From contig NZ_JSEE01000001.1 of assembly GCF_001625355.1 (NCBI RefSeq), positions 265,621 through 329,620 on the forward strand: 64,000 bases of DNA. Reading direction: 5' to 3'. The notes under the pieces were generated by a model. That model did not search any database. It had not been told where the DNA came from and saw only the letters and a program-made list of their open reading frames with translations. The DNA is from Marinomonas sp. TW1. GTDB taxonomy: Bacteria > Pseudomonadota > Gammaproteobacteria > Pseudomonadales > Marinomonadaceae. Shown in pieces: positions 21,075 to 30,893 of the stretch; within the stretch, counting starts at the first letter, position 1, and every line of letters starts with the position of its first letter. The translations under genes were made by a program, and so were the position numbers.

Positions 21075-22072
21075 TTCGACGCACCTTGCTCAGCAAAACG
21101 CCCCTTGTCTTTGTCATGCACTTGATCGTGACGAGGCCAAGGCCAACCACCAAATTGAGTACGCTGATAATCTTGAAAGGCTTGCTGTAACTCAGCACGG
21201 GTATTCATGACAAAAGGACCATGTTGTTCAACATGCTCATTGATAGGTCGCCCTTGTAGCATGAGAAAGCGAGCCGCTTTGCCCAAATTCTTTAACACCA
21301 CACGGACATCGCTTTGAAGCACAAACGCCTGATCCACAGACACCGTTGCCTCGTCTATCGCAACTCGATCCCCTTCAAAAAAGTACAAGGTTCGAGACAG
21401 TCCAGCCATGCCCGCAGGTAACGTCCATTCCGCTTGTTCCGCCAAATCAACCAACCAGATCGCGACTTGATTCTGCTCTTCAGCCGCCCAAGAATTCGGT
21501 GGACACGGTGCCGGTTGCACGTCACTAATCGGGCCAGCAATGACCTTAACCTTGGTTGCAAAACCTTTTGCGTCCTGCTCTGTTAGCACTGGAGTGTCCT
21601 CATTCCATAACATGGTGAAATGCGGAGGCACCATTTTATTCTTGCTTGGCAAGTTCAACCAGACTTGGAACAGTTCAACAGGATTACGGTCTTTTTCATT
21701 TAACAAAGGAAACATTTCCGAGTGCTGCACGCCCTGACCCGCGGTCATCCACTGTGTATCGCCTTGACCATAACGACCTGCGGCTCCCATGGAATCGGCA
21801 TGGTCCACAAAACCTTGGTTAACAATGGTGACCGTTTCGAAACCACGATGTGGGTGAGCTGGAAACCCCGGCACTTTGCTGCCGTGGTACATGCGCCAAC
21901 CGTCAATACCTGAAAAATCTTGGCCGATAGGCCGATTACTTAACGCTTCATCCGGCCCCATTTCACTGTTCGCTTTAGGGTAATTATCGTTGTGAAAGGC
22001 ACAGAACAAGAAAGGGTCAAATGTTGGCCAAAACATCTCTAGTGGCATTTTTTTAAGGATTGCAGCGCTCAT
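21071..22072 (-). CDS. Pirin family protein
   Basis: A bicupin of 333 residues, long for bacterial pirins (230-300). Metal ligands are visible in the N-terminal cupin: two His in FPAHPHRGFETVT, and His and Glu in GVQHSEMFP. The C-terminal pirin domain includes GRPINEHVEQHGPFVMNT. Some pirins have quercetinase activity, others regulate metabolism; role here unknown. It is monocistronic, convergent with gtrA. Confidence 0.9.
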   Translation of the reverse strand: MSAAILKKMPLEMFWPTFDPFLFCAFHNDNYPKANSEMGPDEALSNRPIGQDFSGIDGWRMYHGSKVPGFPAHPHRGFETVTIVNQGFVDHADSMGAAGRYGQGDTQWMTAGQGVQHSEMFPLLNEKDRNPVELFQVWLNLPSKNKMVPPHFTMLWNEDTPVLTEQDAKGFATKVKVIAGPISDVQPAPCPPNSWAAEEQNQVAIWLVDLAEQAEWTLPAGMAGLSRTLYFFEGDRVAIDEATVSVDQAFVLQSDVRVVLKNLGKAARFLMLQGRPINEHVEQHGPFVMNTRAELQQAFQDYQRTQFGGWPWPRHDQVHDKDKGRFAEQGASN

Positions 22073-22158
22073 ATTGTCTCTCCAAAAACCGTTTCATTCA
22101 TTCTTTAAAGGCATTCACCCTCAAGAACAATGGATAATATGACGCCATAATAACATCA

Positions 22159-22208
22159 AAAAAATCGATTGAATTATGCTAAAAATAAATCCAATCAATC
22201 GATTTTTT
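22159..22208. terminator. AT-rich terminator between sensor kinase 3' end and pirin 5' end
   Basis: 13-bp perfect inverted repeat AAAAAATCGATTG / CAATCGATTTTTT with a 24-nt loop. On the minus strand it ends in a T-run just after the sensor kinase stop. Confidence 0.6.
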
Positions 22209-22216
22209 GAATAAAA

Positions 22217-23470
22217 CTAAGGAAAGAACACACTGGCAACGCACCCTTTCTTAGCATTATCTTGTAGACTAAATTCACAAGCGTATTTCACACAAATGTC
22301 GCGCACAATCATTAAACCTAAGCCATAACTTTCACCACCCGGTTTCCCCTTCAAACCGCAGCCCGTGTCAATCACCTCAATTTGCTTGCCTACCACTTGG
22401 ATATCTATTCGTCCTTTTTCGGTGGATGCCATGGCATTTTTAAGCAGATTGCCCAACAAAATATGAAAAATAGGCTCGGGCATCTTGGTCTCTAAGCCAT
22501 TCTGCATCTGAATCTGCACCGACACTTGATCATCCACCAAATACACCATGTGCGCTTGCTTGATGCGTTCCAGTTCTTCCATTGTCACTTGACGTTTAGG
22601 AATACTGGAAAGATCCTCTTCTCGGGTCAAAGACAATAAGGTTGAAATATAGTCTTCCATTTCCTGACAAGCTTGACGCATCCTGACTTGCTGGCGCTGA
22701 ATAAACTCAGGAGAGTCCGTTTTTCCAAGCAAGGTAACCGCCCCTTTCATCACCATCAGAGGGGTTCGTAACTCATGACTTGCATAACGATTAAACGCTC
22801 GTTCACGCTCAATCAATCCTTGAATTTGCTGTTGATAATCATTGAAACAAGCCACCAGCAAATGAACCTCACGTGTCGCCGCCCCTTCGGGTAAAGCAAT
22901 CGGAGACAAATCACTTGGACGCCTTGCCGTTAAAAATTGAGACAGCTGGGACAGTGGTTTGGTTAAGCGCATGGAAATTTGCATCACAACCCATAAACTG
23001 ACAACCAACAAAAGCAAAGAAAGCATCAGCTGAGTGCTTTGAGTCTGAAACATCTGTGCTTCACTGATCTCATAAATTTCATCGTAGTGGATAACATATA
23101 AGGTTTTTGGCTGCCCATTGATGGTCACCTGTGAACGCATCGAAAAGACTTCCAAATCCGTATCTGACGCCTCATCCAGCTCATAGGTCAAATCATCGGT
23201 CATATTAGGGTCAAGAACGACGCCCAAGGGCAAGTTCTCCTCACCCACATACACCTCTGAAAAAGGAGGAATAGAAACATGTGTTAATTGTGTGCCTTGC
23301 AAACGCTCTACGGCGGTATTTTTATCTTTCAACATACGATTTTCAGCGTAGATCATTTCCACATTTTCAATCACTGATTGAAACATGGAAAAATGAAAGG
23401 CAATGATGGCAAACGCGACAATGGAGAAATAAGTAAAGGTTAACTGTTTAGCGGTTTTAATACGTTTCAT
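22217..23470 (-). CDS. Two-component sensor histidine kinase
   Basis: A 417-residue membrane kinase with TM1 about 12-30, a periplasmic sensor (about 31-147) rich in acidic residues (YELDEASDTDLEVF), TM2 about 148-166 and HAMP. The HisKA domain has phospho-acceptor His232 in ASHELRTPLMVMKG. The HATPase has LLGNLLKNAMAST and DTGCGLKG then GLGLMIV. It overlaps the response regulator by 4 bp (ATGA). The acidic sensor and neighbouring envelope-modification genes suggest cation or antimicrobial-peptide sensing, which is inference. Confidence 0.92.
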   Translation of the reverse strand: MKRIKTAKQLTFTYFSIVAFAIIAFHFSMFQSVIENVEMIYAENRMLKDKNTAVERLQGTQLTHVSIPPFSEVYVGEENLPLGVVLDPNMTDDLTYELDEASDTDLEVFSMRSQVTINGQPKTLYVIHYDEIYEISEAQMFQTQSTQLMLSLLLLVVSLWVVMQISMRLTKPLSQLSQFLTARRPSDLSPIALPEGAATREVHLLVACFNDYQQQIQGLIERERAFNRYASHELRTPLMVMKGAVTLLGKTDSPEFIQRQQVRMRQACQEMEDYISTLLSLTREEDLSSIPKRQVTMEELERIKQAHMVYLVDDQVSVQIQMQNGLETKMPEPIFHILLGNLLKNAMASTEKGRIDIQVVGKQIEVIDTGCGLKGKPGGESYGLGLMIVRDICVKYACEFSLQDNAKKGCVASVFFP

Positions 23471-24147
23471 TCTTGGACTTCCGCAACAAGTCGGTAGCCC
23501 ACTTTCGACACAGTCTGTAAATAGGCATGCTCAAACGGTCGGTCAATTAAGCTGCGCAACTGATAAATATGACTTCTTAATACTTTACTGTCTGGCTCTT
23601 CATCCCCCCATAGGGCATCCGAGATTTCATTTTTACTCACCACATCAGGCGCCTTTTGCATAAGCAGCCTTAAAATAGTGTACTGAGATGGGTTTAATGC
23701 ATAACGACTCCCTTCCCGCTGCAAAATACGCGTATTCATATCGAGTTTTAAGTGCCCGAATTGCAATTCACGATTTGCCACTTTGCCTTTTTGGCGCCGA
23801 ACTAAAGCTTGAATTCGAGAGTCCAGAATGTCCAAATCAAAGGGCTTCACTAGGTAGTCGTCTGCTAAACTTTCGAAGCCCGCTAAAATATCCTCTTTCG
23901 TATCTCGAGCCGTCAACATCAAAACAGGGGTATCTACCCCCTGCTCGCGCAACGATTTACATACAGTTAAGCCGTCCATTTTTGGCAACATAACATCCAA
24001 TATAATGACATCGTACGACTCTGCGACCGCTAAATTAAATCCATGCTGTCCATTATTGGCATAATCCAACTCGTCACCTTTGAGTTCGAAATAGTCAAAA
24101 ATAACACCCGCAATGTCTTTATGGTCTTCCACCAACAGTAACTTCAT
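23467..24147 (-). CDS. OmpR-family response regulator
   Basis: A 226-residue response regulator. The receiver domain has phospho-acceptor Asp51 (VIILDVMLPKMDG) and the Thr/Lys switch (MLTARDT, YLVKPFD). The C-terminal winged helix (about 128-224) shows LRSHIYQLRSLIDRP and YLQTVSKVGYRL. It is first in the operon with the sensor kinase and divergent from the gtrB-like gene 132 bp away, which makes that gene pair its most likely target. Confidence 0.93.
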   Translation of the reverse strand: MKLLLVEDHKDIAGVIFDYFELKGDELDYANNGQHGFNLAVAESYDVIILDVMLPKMDGLTVCKSLREQGVDTPVLMLTARDTKEDILAGFESLADDYLVKPFDLDILDSRIQALVRRQKGKVANRELQFGHLKLDMNTRILQREGSRYALNPSQYTILRLLMQKAPDVVSKNEISDALWGDEEPDSKVLRSHIYQLRSLIDRPFEHAYLQTVSKVGYRLVAEVQE

Positions 24148-24278
24148 ACAATTTTATTTCTGACCTCATCTCATTTAACACTATTGTGACACAAAGAAAT
24201 GAAAAAAAAGTGAATCATCTTTTTGCGACAAAGCACTCACTAGTATGACCGCATTATGAATTTAACAGAGGAAACACC

Positions 24279-25301
24279 ATGAGTGCGGTTGCCTATCAGC
24301 ACTTTGTGCAAGCAAAAGCCGATGAGAAAGCAGAAAAACAAGCGCCTTTCGTCAGCGTCATCATCCCTTTTTTAAACGAGCGAGATGTCTTAGAACAATG
24401 CCACCTGCGAGTTTGCAATGCTTTATCCGCTCTCAATCAATCTTGTGAAATCGTCTATGTGGATGATGGTAGCCAAGATTCTAGCTGGCAATTGGTCAGC
24501 CAATTCCAACACCCAACGCACAGCATCCGCAGCTTAAGACTCAGTCGAAACTTCGGCAAGGAAGCAGCGTTAAGCGCGGGATTAAAAGCGGCCTTGGGAC
24601 AATGCGTGATATTATTGGATGCCGACCTTCAGGATCCACCCGAATACATTCCCGATATGGTTGACGCTTGGCAACAAGGCGCTCAAGTCGTCGAAATGCA
24701 GCGTCGAGAAAGACACGGTGAAAATTGGCTAAAACGCACAACCGCCCATTGCTTCTATCGCTTTATGTCGTATATCAGCGACTCCCCCATCACAGAAAAT
24801 GTGGGAGACTTTCGACTTATGGACCAGAAGGTAGTCGAGGTCATCAACACCCTGCCTGAACGAACTCGCTTTATGAAAGGCCTATTAGCTTGGCCTGGTT
24901 TTACCCGCCAAGTCATGACCTTTGATCGGGACCCAAGACTGGCTGGCGAAACAAAATGGAATTACCCAAAACTCGTCCACCTTGCCTTAGAAGGCATTAC
25001 CTCTTTCAGTACGAAACCGTTACGTTGGGCGACCCTAGCAGGACTGACTACATCGTTTTTTACCTTTGTCATGGCCATGGTCGTGCTGACCAAAACCTTA
25101 GTATGGGGCGAGCCGGTAGTTGGTTATCCTTCAACCGTTTTGATCATCTTATTTTTAGGCGGCATTCAACTCCTATCGATTGGCGTTTTAGGGGAATATG
25201 TCGGTCGCCTCTTTATCGAATCCAAGCAACGCCCTTTGTATGTCCTAATGGAAGAAACCACCTCAGCACCTACTTTTGCCCAATCGGAAACAACAAAATG
25301 A
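24279..25301 (+). CDS. GtrB/ArnC-like polyprenyl-phosphate glycosyltransferase
   Basis: A GT2 enzyme expected to load a sugar onto undecaprenyl phosphate at the cytoplasmic face. It has 340 residues: GT-A domain with VSVIIPFLNERD, VYVDDGSQD, RNFGKEAALSAG and the metal motif LDADLQDPPE. Two C-terminal membrane spans (about 245-270 and 280-305) end in GVLGEYVGRLF, a GtrB/DPM1-type signature. It overlaps the next gene by ATGA. With GtrA (20637) and the GT39 protein it makes a complete lipid-linked sugar transfer set; the sugar is unknown. Confidence 0.9.
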   Translation: MSAVAYQHFVQAKADEKAEKQAPFVSVIIPFLNERDVLEQCHLRVCNALSALNQSCEIVYVDDGSQDSSWQLVSQFQHPTHSIRSLRLSRNFGKEAALSAGLKAALGQCVILLDADLQDPPEYIPDMVDAWQQGAQVVEMQRRERHGENWLKRTTAHCFYRFMSYISDSPITENVGDFRLMDQKVVEVINTLPERTRFMKGLLAWPGFTRQVMTFDRDPRLAGETKWNYPKLVHLALEGITSFSTKPLRWATLAGLTTSFFTFVMAMVVLTKTLVWGEPVVGYPSTVLIILFLGGIQLLSIGVLGEYVGRLFIESKQRPLYVLMEETTSAPTFAQSETTK

Positions 25302-26719
25302 TAAAACCTACTCATTCCATTCTTAATAAGACTCTGATATGGCTTCTGGCCCTTTGCGTCGGTCTGCGCTTTGCTTCTTTAGCCCTTTACCCTTTGATGG
25401 ATACCACCGAAGCCAGGTATGGGGAAATGGCCCGCATCATGTTCGAAACCGGAAACTGGGTGACCCCTATGTTTGATTATGGGATTCCATTTTGGGGGAA
25501 ACCGCCTCTCTTCACTTGGTTAAGCAGTTTAGGATTTACTGTATTTGGGGTAAATGAGTTCGGCGCACGAATACCACACTTGCTGGTCGGTGTTGGCATT
25601 ATCACGTTGCTTTATCAATTTGCTCGCGATGAGTATAAAAGCAAAGCACTTGGCTTACTCTGCGCCGCCATTTTAGCTTCAACATCCTCCTTCATTCTAT
25701 TAAGCGGTGCCGTTATGACAGACACCGCCCTAACGTTTTCGATCAGCCTTAGTATGGTCAGCTTCTGGCAGGCTTGGAATGGAAAACACAAAATCTGGGG
25801 CTATCTGTTCTTCGTTGGCTTAGCACTTGGCATGCTCTCAAAAGGTCCACTAGCCATCGTACTTGTCGGCATTAGCCTTACCCTTTGGTTACTGCCGAAT
25901 GGTCGATGGAAACAGCTTTGGCAACGTCTACCTTGGGGTTATGGCAGCATGTTATTCATCGCCATTGCGTTACCTTGGTATCTCATTGCTGAACATCGAA
26001 CGCCCGGTTTCTTAAATTATTTTATTGTTGGCGAACACATTAAGCGTTTTATTGTCAGTGGTTGGCAGGGCGATTTGTATGGTTCAGCTCACGAAAGAAC
26101 GCGCGGTACCATCTGGCTTTACGCTTTCTTAGCCATGCTTCCTTGGAGTCCGATACTTATTTGGCAATGGCTTCGTAACCTCAAAGAAAATCGTGATGTT
26201 GAGCAAAGCGAAAATGGTATGACGAGTTTTCTGCTCCTGTGGATGCTTGCTCCCATGCTGCTGTTTAGCTTTTCCGGTAATATTCTGGCCAGTTATGTTA
26301 TGCCCGCCTTACCAGCAATGGCCTTATTGCTGACGCAGTTACACCTGCAACGACCGCTCCCCTTCAGACTTTATCAACTTGGTTTCGTCACCCCTTTGCT
26401 ATTAATTGGCTTAGTGAGTGCGCTACATTTCCAATGGGTCAAGGTAAAATCTGAACGTGATCTGCTCACACAATGGCAAGCACAAGAGGAAGCGCAACAT
26501 AGCGATTTATTCTATCTTCATAAACGCCCATTTTCAGGACAATATTACTCAGCTGGTCATGCAAAAGAACGCTCAGCGAACATTCATACTTGGTTGCCAA
26601 ATCAGCTAAACACGTTTTTCATTATCCAAGCCAAAAAGGACCATACTGACTACCTAGATTGGTCATGTCAGGAAAGAGGTCAATCTAAGGCGGAAACGTT
26701 ACTCTTTTGCCAATCCTAG
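25298..26719 (+). CDS. ArnT-like GT39 glycosyltransferase
   Basis: A membrane glycosyltransferase that moves a sugar from a polyprenyl-phosphate carrier to an acceptor in the periplasm. ATG 25298 overlaps the gtrB-like stop (ATGA), fixing the start despite a much longer open frame. It has 473 residues, about 11-12 spans, and the first periplasmic loop has DTTEARYGEMAR (catalytic Asp/Glu) and FWGKPPLFTWLS, close to ArnT. It is shorter than ArnT (about 550), with a reduced C-terminal periplasmic domain. The full arn operon is absent, so the donor is probably not L-Ara4N. Confidence 0.87.
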   Translation: MIKPTHSILNKTLIWLLALCVGLRFASLALYPLMDTTEARYGEMARIMFETGNWVTPMFDYGIPFWGKPPLFTWLSSLGFTVFGVNEFGARIPHLLVGVGIITLLYQFARDEYKSKALGLLCAAILASTSSFILLSGAVMTDTALTFSISLSMVSFWQAWNGKHKIWGYLFFVGLALGMLSKGPLAIVLVGISLTLWLLPNGRWKQLWQRLPWGYGSMLFIAIALPWYLIAEHRTPGFLNYFIVGEHIKRFIVSGWQGDLYGSAHERTRGTIWLYAFLAMLPWSPILIWQWLRNLKENRDVEQSENGMTSFLLLWMLAPMLLFSFSGNILASYVMPALPAMALLLTQLHLQRPLPFRLYQLGFVTPLLLIGLVSALHFQWVKVKSERDLLTQWQAQEEAQHSDLFYLHKRPFSGQYYSAGHAKERSANIHTWLPNQLNTFFIIQAKKDHTDYLDWSCQERGQSKAETLLFCQS

Positions 26720-26725
26720 ACATAA

Positions 26726-26757
26726 AAAAGAGCGTCACTAGATAATGACGCTCTTTT
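26726..26757. terminator. Bidirectional terminator between GT39 gene and gbdR-like gene
   Basis: Perfect 12-bp stem AAAAGAGCGTCA / TGACGCTCTTTT with an 8-nt loop between convergent genes. Confidence 0.88.
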
Positions 26758-26788
26758 CAAATCCAATCATGGAAACAAGCATGATGCC

Positions 26789-27907
26789 TTACATCACAAC
26801 AGAACCATAACTGGGCTCAGCATGGGAGTGATCCAGAGCCTCTTGAGCATGCGCCATCTTCAACACATCACCACTATTTGGTAATTGAAAGTCGCCTTGC
26901 ACTTGATTACTCCATGCTTGCTTACGCTCATCTCGCGGCGATACACCAATGTGTTTACGATAGCAGCGACTAAAATGCGGGGTCGAGATAAAACCACACG
27001 CCATGGAAATTTCGACAATGGACATATTCGATTGCTTGAGCAATTTTCGAGCTCGCTCTAATCTAAGTTTCAAATAATATTTTGATGGTGAGCAGTCCAA
27101 GTGTCGATGAAACATACGCTCAATTTGACGGCGAGAGACATCAACAAACGTCGCCAACTCGTCCAACTCTATTGGCTCCTCCAAGTTGTTCTCCATCAAC
27201 TCAATCACATCCACCAACTTGGTCGCACCAGCACCGCCCGTATTGAACTGACGCATCGGCATACGCTGTTGATCTGACTCATGACGAATCCGCTCACAAA
27301 TAAACATGTCTGAAATAGCGCTGGATAAACGCGGCCCATGCTGCTTCGCAATCATGGTTAACAACATATCCATAGACGCGGTACCACCAGAGGACGTAAT
27401 CCGATCACGATCCAGAGAGAAGAGTCGATTATTGCATTTCACCTTAGGAAAAATTTCTTGCAGTGCCGTCAAACACTCCCAATGCACACTGCATTGATAG
27501 CCGTCTAGCAAGCCAGCATACGCCAGCAAGTAGGCCCCAGTGCAGATGCCACCTATGGTCACGCCTTTGCGAGCTTGCTTTGATAGCCAGGAAGCTTGCT
27601 TAGCCGTATAGGCTCGGGTGATGTCGACACCGCCCGCCACTATAATTAAGTCAAAATCGGCCGTGTCATAAATGGACAGATCCGGTGATAGACTTAAACC
27701 ATCACTGGCGGTAACGGGCTGACCGTCCTCGGAGATAAGACTCCAATTATAAAGCGTGTCCGCCGATAATTGATTGGCCATGCGTAATGGCTCAATGGAA
27801 GAAGCCAATGCAATCATTGTAAAATGATCCAGTAGCAAAAAGCCCACTTTGGTGGTTTTTTTCGAGCCAAGCGTGGTGGTTGCGCTAGAGCGTGTTGCCA
27901 TTACCAT
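26789..27907 (-). CDS. gbdR: GbdR-like AraC-family regulator with GATase1 domain
   Basis: A regulator of 372 residues. The N-terminal DJ-1/PfpI-like (GATase1) domain (about 18-195) has KVGFLLLDHFTMIALASSIE and GGICTGAYLLA. The C-terminal AraC HTH pair (about 235-335) has DVSRRQIERMFHRHL and ACGFISTPHFSRCYRKH. This architecture and wording match Pseudomonas GbdR, the activator of glycine betaine/dimethylglycine catabolism. The gbcB and gbcA genes directly next to it support that role. GAGGG lies 8 bp before ATG 27907. Confidence 0.85.
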   Translation of the reverse strand: MVMATRSSATTTLGSKKTTKVGFLLLDHFTMIALASSIEPLRMANQLSADTLYNWSLISEDGQPVTASDGLSLSPDLSIYDTADFDLIIVAGGVDITRAYTAKQASWLSKQARKGVTIGGICTGAYLLAYAGLLDGYQCSVHWECLTALQEIFPKVKCNNRLFSLDRDRITSSGGTASMDMLLTMIAKQHGPRLSSAISDMFICERIRHESDQQRMPMRQFNTGGAGATKLVDVIELMENNLEEPIELDELATFVDVSRRQIERMFHRHLDCSPSKYYLKLRLERARKLLKQSNMSIVEISMACGFISTPHFSRCYRKHIGVSPRDERKQAWSNQVQGDFQLPNSGDVLKMAHAQEALDHSHAEPSYGSVVM

Positions 27908-28213
27908 ATTAATGCCCTCATCTATGCACTTTCCCTACTACACAGCAAAATACAGACCATGTTTGAGGTGGCGCTTTTTATTTTTAAAGGAAACACAAAA
28001 GCAATTGCTAAGACTTTGTCATGTTTGAGGAAGATGCCAAGTAGCCATTGGACTTGTGCGACCTTCCACAGTGTTCATAACGTGTTTCAATGGGCTTTAT
28101 TCGAACCCTAAGAAATACCTCATTGCACTAATATAGACCAAGTTTGCTCTTTTATTGAACGCTTATTTAACAAAAATGAACACGCTTGTGCCAAATTTAT
28201 TTTCTACTGGCTT
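27908..28213 (-). promoter_or_regulatory. 306-bp gene-free region upstream of gbdR-like gene
   Basis: No open frame of note. It should hold the gbdR promoter and the gbcB 3' end. The only structure seen is an exact 11-bp direct repeat, CATGTTTGAGG, at 27958-27968 and 28020-28030 (62 bp centre to centre, about six helical turns), a possible operator pair. Confidence 0.4.
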
Positions 28214-29335
28214 TTAGTACTCGATAATCACATCCGATTTCGGGACGGTACAGCAAGATAAAACATAGCCAGCGTCAACATCTTCATCGGTGATACCACC
28301 ATTATGATCCATCTGGGTTTGGCCCTCTTTTATCATTACCTTACACGTTCCACATATCCCCATGCCACACGCTTTTGGAATCATTAAATCCAGTTTGGCC
28401 GCGGCATTATGTAAGGTTTCACCTGCGGCAACTTGGATACTCTTGCCACTGCCTTCAAACTCCACTCTCAACAGATCGGCCTGACTAACAGCATCCGCTT
28501 CAGCCTGCGCGACTTCAGCTAACTCAATGGCATCCTCCACCACATCCACAGGAGTCGAACCAAATGACTCTTCATGGTAATGAGACATATCAAACCCTCT
28601 TTCTTTCAGAAGGTTTTTCACGGCTCGCATATAAGGCGCAGGGCCACAGCAGAAAATTTCTCGCTCCATAAAATCCGGGGAAATCATGTCTAATTTAGAC
28701 GCATCCAAATAACCACGATAGCCCTGCCAAGGCAAACCGTTTTCCATCCGCTCCACAATCAGATACAAACCAAAGTTATCCAAACGTGCCGCCATGTGAT
28801 CCAACTCACGAGAAAAAATGACATCCCTCGGGGAACGTGCACTGTGAATGAACGTCATGTCCACTTCTGCATTGGTATCAAACCACCAACGCGCCATGGA
28901 CATCAGCGGTGTAATGCCCACACCACCAGATAACAAGAGCACTTTCTCAGCTGGAAAATCAATACAGTTAAACTGCCCAACAGGACCATGCACTGCGAGC
29001 TCGACACCCACCTTCATATTGTCATGCAGCCAGTTGGACACTTCACCGCCAGGCACTCTTTTAATCGTGATGGAAAAACTGTAAGGCACGGATGGAGAAC
29101 TGGAGATGGTATAAGAACGCATCACTTGTTTATTGTCGATTTCCAACTCTAAAGTGACAAATTGACCAGGTTTGAAGAAAAACATGACCGGTTGTTGTGC
29201 CATAAAACAGAAGGTCTTCACGTCCCATGTTTCATGGATCACCTTCACACAACGTACATTATGGCGACCATTTACCCAAGTTTGAGTATTAACGGGAGCA
29301 AAGTAATCGGCTGGAGCATTGTTCATGTCTGTCAT
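28214..29335 (-). CDS. gbcB: Glycine betaine monooxygenase reductase subunit GbcB
   Basis: The electron-transfer partner of the Rieske oxygenase GbcA. It has 373 residues: an FAD-binding ferredoxin-reductase domain (about 25-130, with RSYTISSSP), an NAD domain (about 135-250, with LLSGGVGITPLMSM and CCGPAPYM), an acidic linker, and a C-terminal plant-type [2Fe-2S] domain (CGMGICGTCKVMI ... LSCCTVP). It is divergent from gbcA, as expected for a betaine-induced pair. Confidence 0.92.
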   Translation of the reverse strand: MTDMNNAPADYFAPVNTQTWVNGRHNVRCVKVIHETWDVKTFCFMAQQPVMFFFKPGQFVTLELEIDNKQVMRSYTISSSPSVPYSFSITIKRVPGGEVSNWLHDNMKVGVELAVHGPVGQFNCIDFPAEKVLLLSGGVGITPLMSMARWWFDTNAEVDMTFIHSARSPRDVIFSRELDHMAARLDNFGLYLIVERMENGLPWQGYRGYLDASKLDMISPDFMEREIFCCGPAPYMRAVKNLLKERGFDMSHYHEESFGSTPVDVVEDAIELAEVAQAEADAVSQADLLRVEFEGSGKSIQVAAGETLHNAAAKLDLMIPKACGMGICGTCKVMIKEGQTQMDHNGGITDEDVDAGYVLSCCTVPKSDVIIEY

Positions 29336-29458
29336 CGCATCTGTCCTTCAAAGTAAAGAAGTCGTTATCACCATTTCGAGCCATTTTGGTGGCTATGCTC
29401 AAAGTCAATTTAACCCTGAACGACAATAACTTGCTCATGGCAGCCAAGCGCATGATTC

Positions 29459-29478
29459 ATCGACGGTTGAGCGTCGAT
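29459..29478. promoter_or_regulatory. Inverted repeat in gbcB-gbcA divergent promoter region
   Basis: ATCGACG / CGTCGAT, 7-bp perfect arms with a 6-bp spacer, midway between the two divergent starts. A candidate regulator site, though AraC-type proteins usually prefer direct repeats. Confidence 0.35.
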
Positions 29479-29592
29479 TTAAATGCCAACCTGTGTCGTG
29501 ATTGGGCATTTTCACATCCACTATTTAAGACAATATGGCGACATTAATGCCACCTAACTCCATCAATCTTTTTGTCAGTAAGGTCCAGAAAG

Positions 29593-30864
29593 ATGAATCA
29601 ACAAGATTTACTCAATATTCGTCATGCTAGTGTAGCCGATGCCAAAACCGCCATGCGCGATCTACTAACGTCTCGCCCAACTCATTATTCGTTAGAGGCG
29701 CCGCTTTATAATGATCCACATATGTTTCGCATCGACATGGAAGAAATTTTTCAAAAAGAATGGTTGTTTGTTGGCATGACCAGCGAAATCCCAAAAAAAG
29801 GGGATTATTTTACGGTTGAAATTGGCCAGAACCCGGTACTCATTGTTCGAGACGCCGAAGGCAAGGTGAACGCTTTTCACAACACCTGTAGACACCGTGG
29901 TTCCATCATTTGCACTGAACACAGGGGCAAGGTTGCCAACCTCGTTTGTCCTTATCATCAGTGGACTTACGACTTAAAAGGCAACCTGTTGTTTGCTGGC
30001 ACCGAAATGAACAAAGATTTTCAGTTAAAAGAACATGGTTTGAAATCAACCCACTGCAAAAACGCTGGCGGTTTCATTTTTATCTGTTTAGCGGAAGAGG
30101 CACCAGATGATGGTTTCGATGACTATCTAGCGACACTGGAACGCTATATGGAACCCTACGATGTCGAAAACACCAAGCTTGCTGTCGAGTCCACCATGTA
30201 TGAAAAAGCCAATTGGAAACTGGTGCTCGAAAACAACCGAGAATGCTACCACTGCTCTGCCAGTCACCCAGAGTTGTTAAACACCTTATTAGAATGGGAT
30301 GACACCGAAGATCCTCGAGCTTCACAAGAATTTCTTGATCATTATGCAGAACAATCGGCTCAATGGGACGCCGAAGGCATCCCACATGAACACCAAAGTT
30401 TTGGCACAGTGCAACGGAACCGCATTGTGCGTATGCCTCTTAAAAAAGGCACACATGTTATGACCATTGACGGCACAACGGCCTCCGCTAAATTATTAGG
30501 GCGAATCCAAAACCGCTCACTTGGTTCCATGCGCATTCTGCATCTACCGAATTCTTGGAACCACATGCAATCGGATCACTTTATTGTGTTCAGAGTGCTG
30601 CCAATCTCTGCGCAAGAAACCTTAGTGACAACCAAGTGGTTTGTACATAAAAACGCAGTTGAAGGGGTAGATTATGACCCTGATAATTTGCGCAAAGTGT
30701 GGGATGCGACTAACGAACAAGACAAAGTTCTCGGTGAACGTAACCAACAAGGGATTAATTCCATTGGCTATCAACCAGGTCCTTACTCTGAAACCTACGA
30801 GTTTGGTGTGATCAATTTCCTTAACTGGTACGCCCATACAATGCAAAAGAACCTAACGGTGTAA
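29593..30864 (+). CDS. gbcA: Glycine betaine monooxygenase oxygenase subunit GbcA
   Basis: A Rieske non-heme iron oxygenase that demethylates glycine betaine to dimethylglycine. ATG 29593 (MNQQDLLNIRHA) is chosen because the longer frame starts at TTG. It has 423 residues. The Rieske site (about 85-115) has CRHRGS and CPYHQWTYD, and the mononuclear iron site NNRECYHCSASHPEL. The downstream dimethylglycine and sarcosine genes are not in the window. Confidence 0.92.
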   Translation: MNQQDLLNIRHASVADAKTAMRDLLTSRPTHYSLEAPLYNDPHMFRIDMEEIFQKEWLFVGMTSEIPKKGDYFTVEIGQNPVLIVRDAEGKVNAFHNTCRHRGSIICTEHRGKVANLVCPYHQWTYDLKGNLLFAGTEMNKDFQLKEHGLKSTHCKNAGGFIFICLAEEAPDDGFDDYLATLERYMEPYDVENTKLAVESTMYEKANWKLVLENNRECYHCSASHPELLNTLLEWDDTEDPRASQEFLDHYAEQSAQWDAEGIPHEHQSFGTVQRNRIVRMPLKKGTHVMTIDGTTASAKLLGRIQNRSLGSMRILHLPNSWNHMQSDHFIVFRVLPISAQETLVTTKWFVHKNAVEGVDYDPDNLRKVWDATNEQDKVLGERNQQGINSIGYQPGPYSETYEFGVINFLNWYAHTMQKNLTV

Positions 30865-30893
30865 TATCCCAATAAGGCCAACAGTAAAGCATT

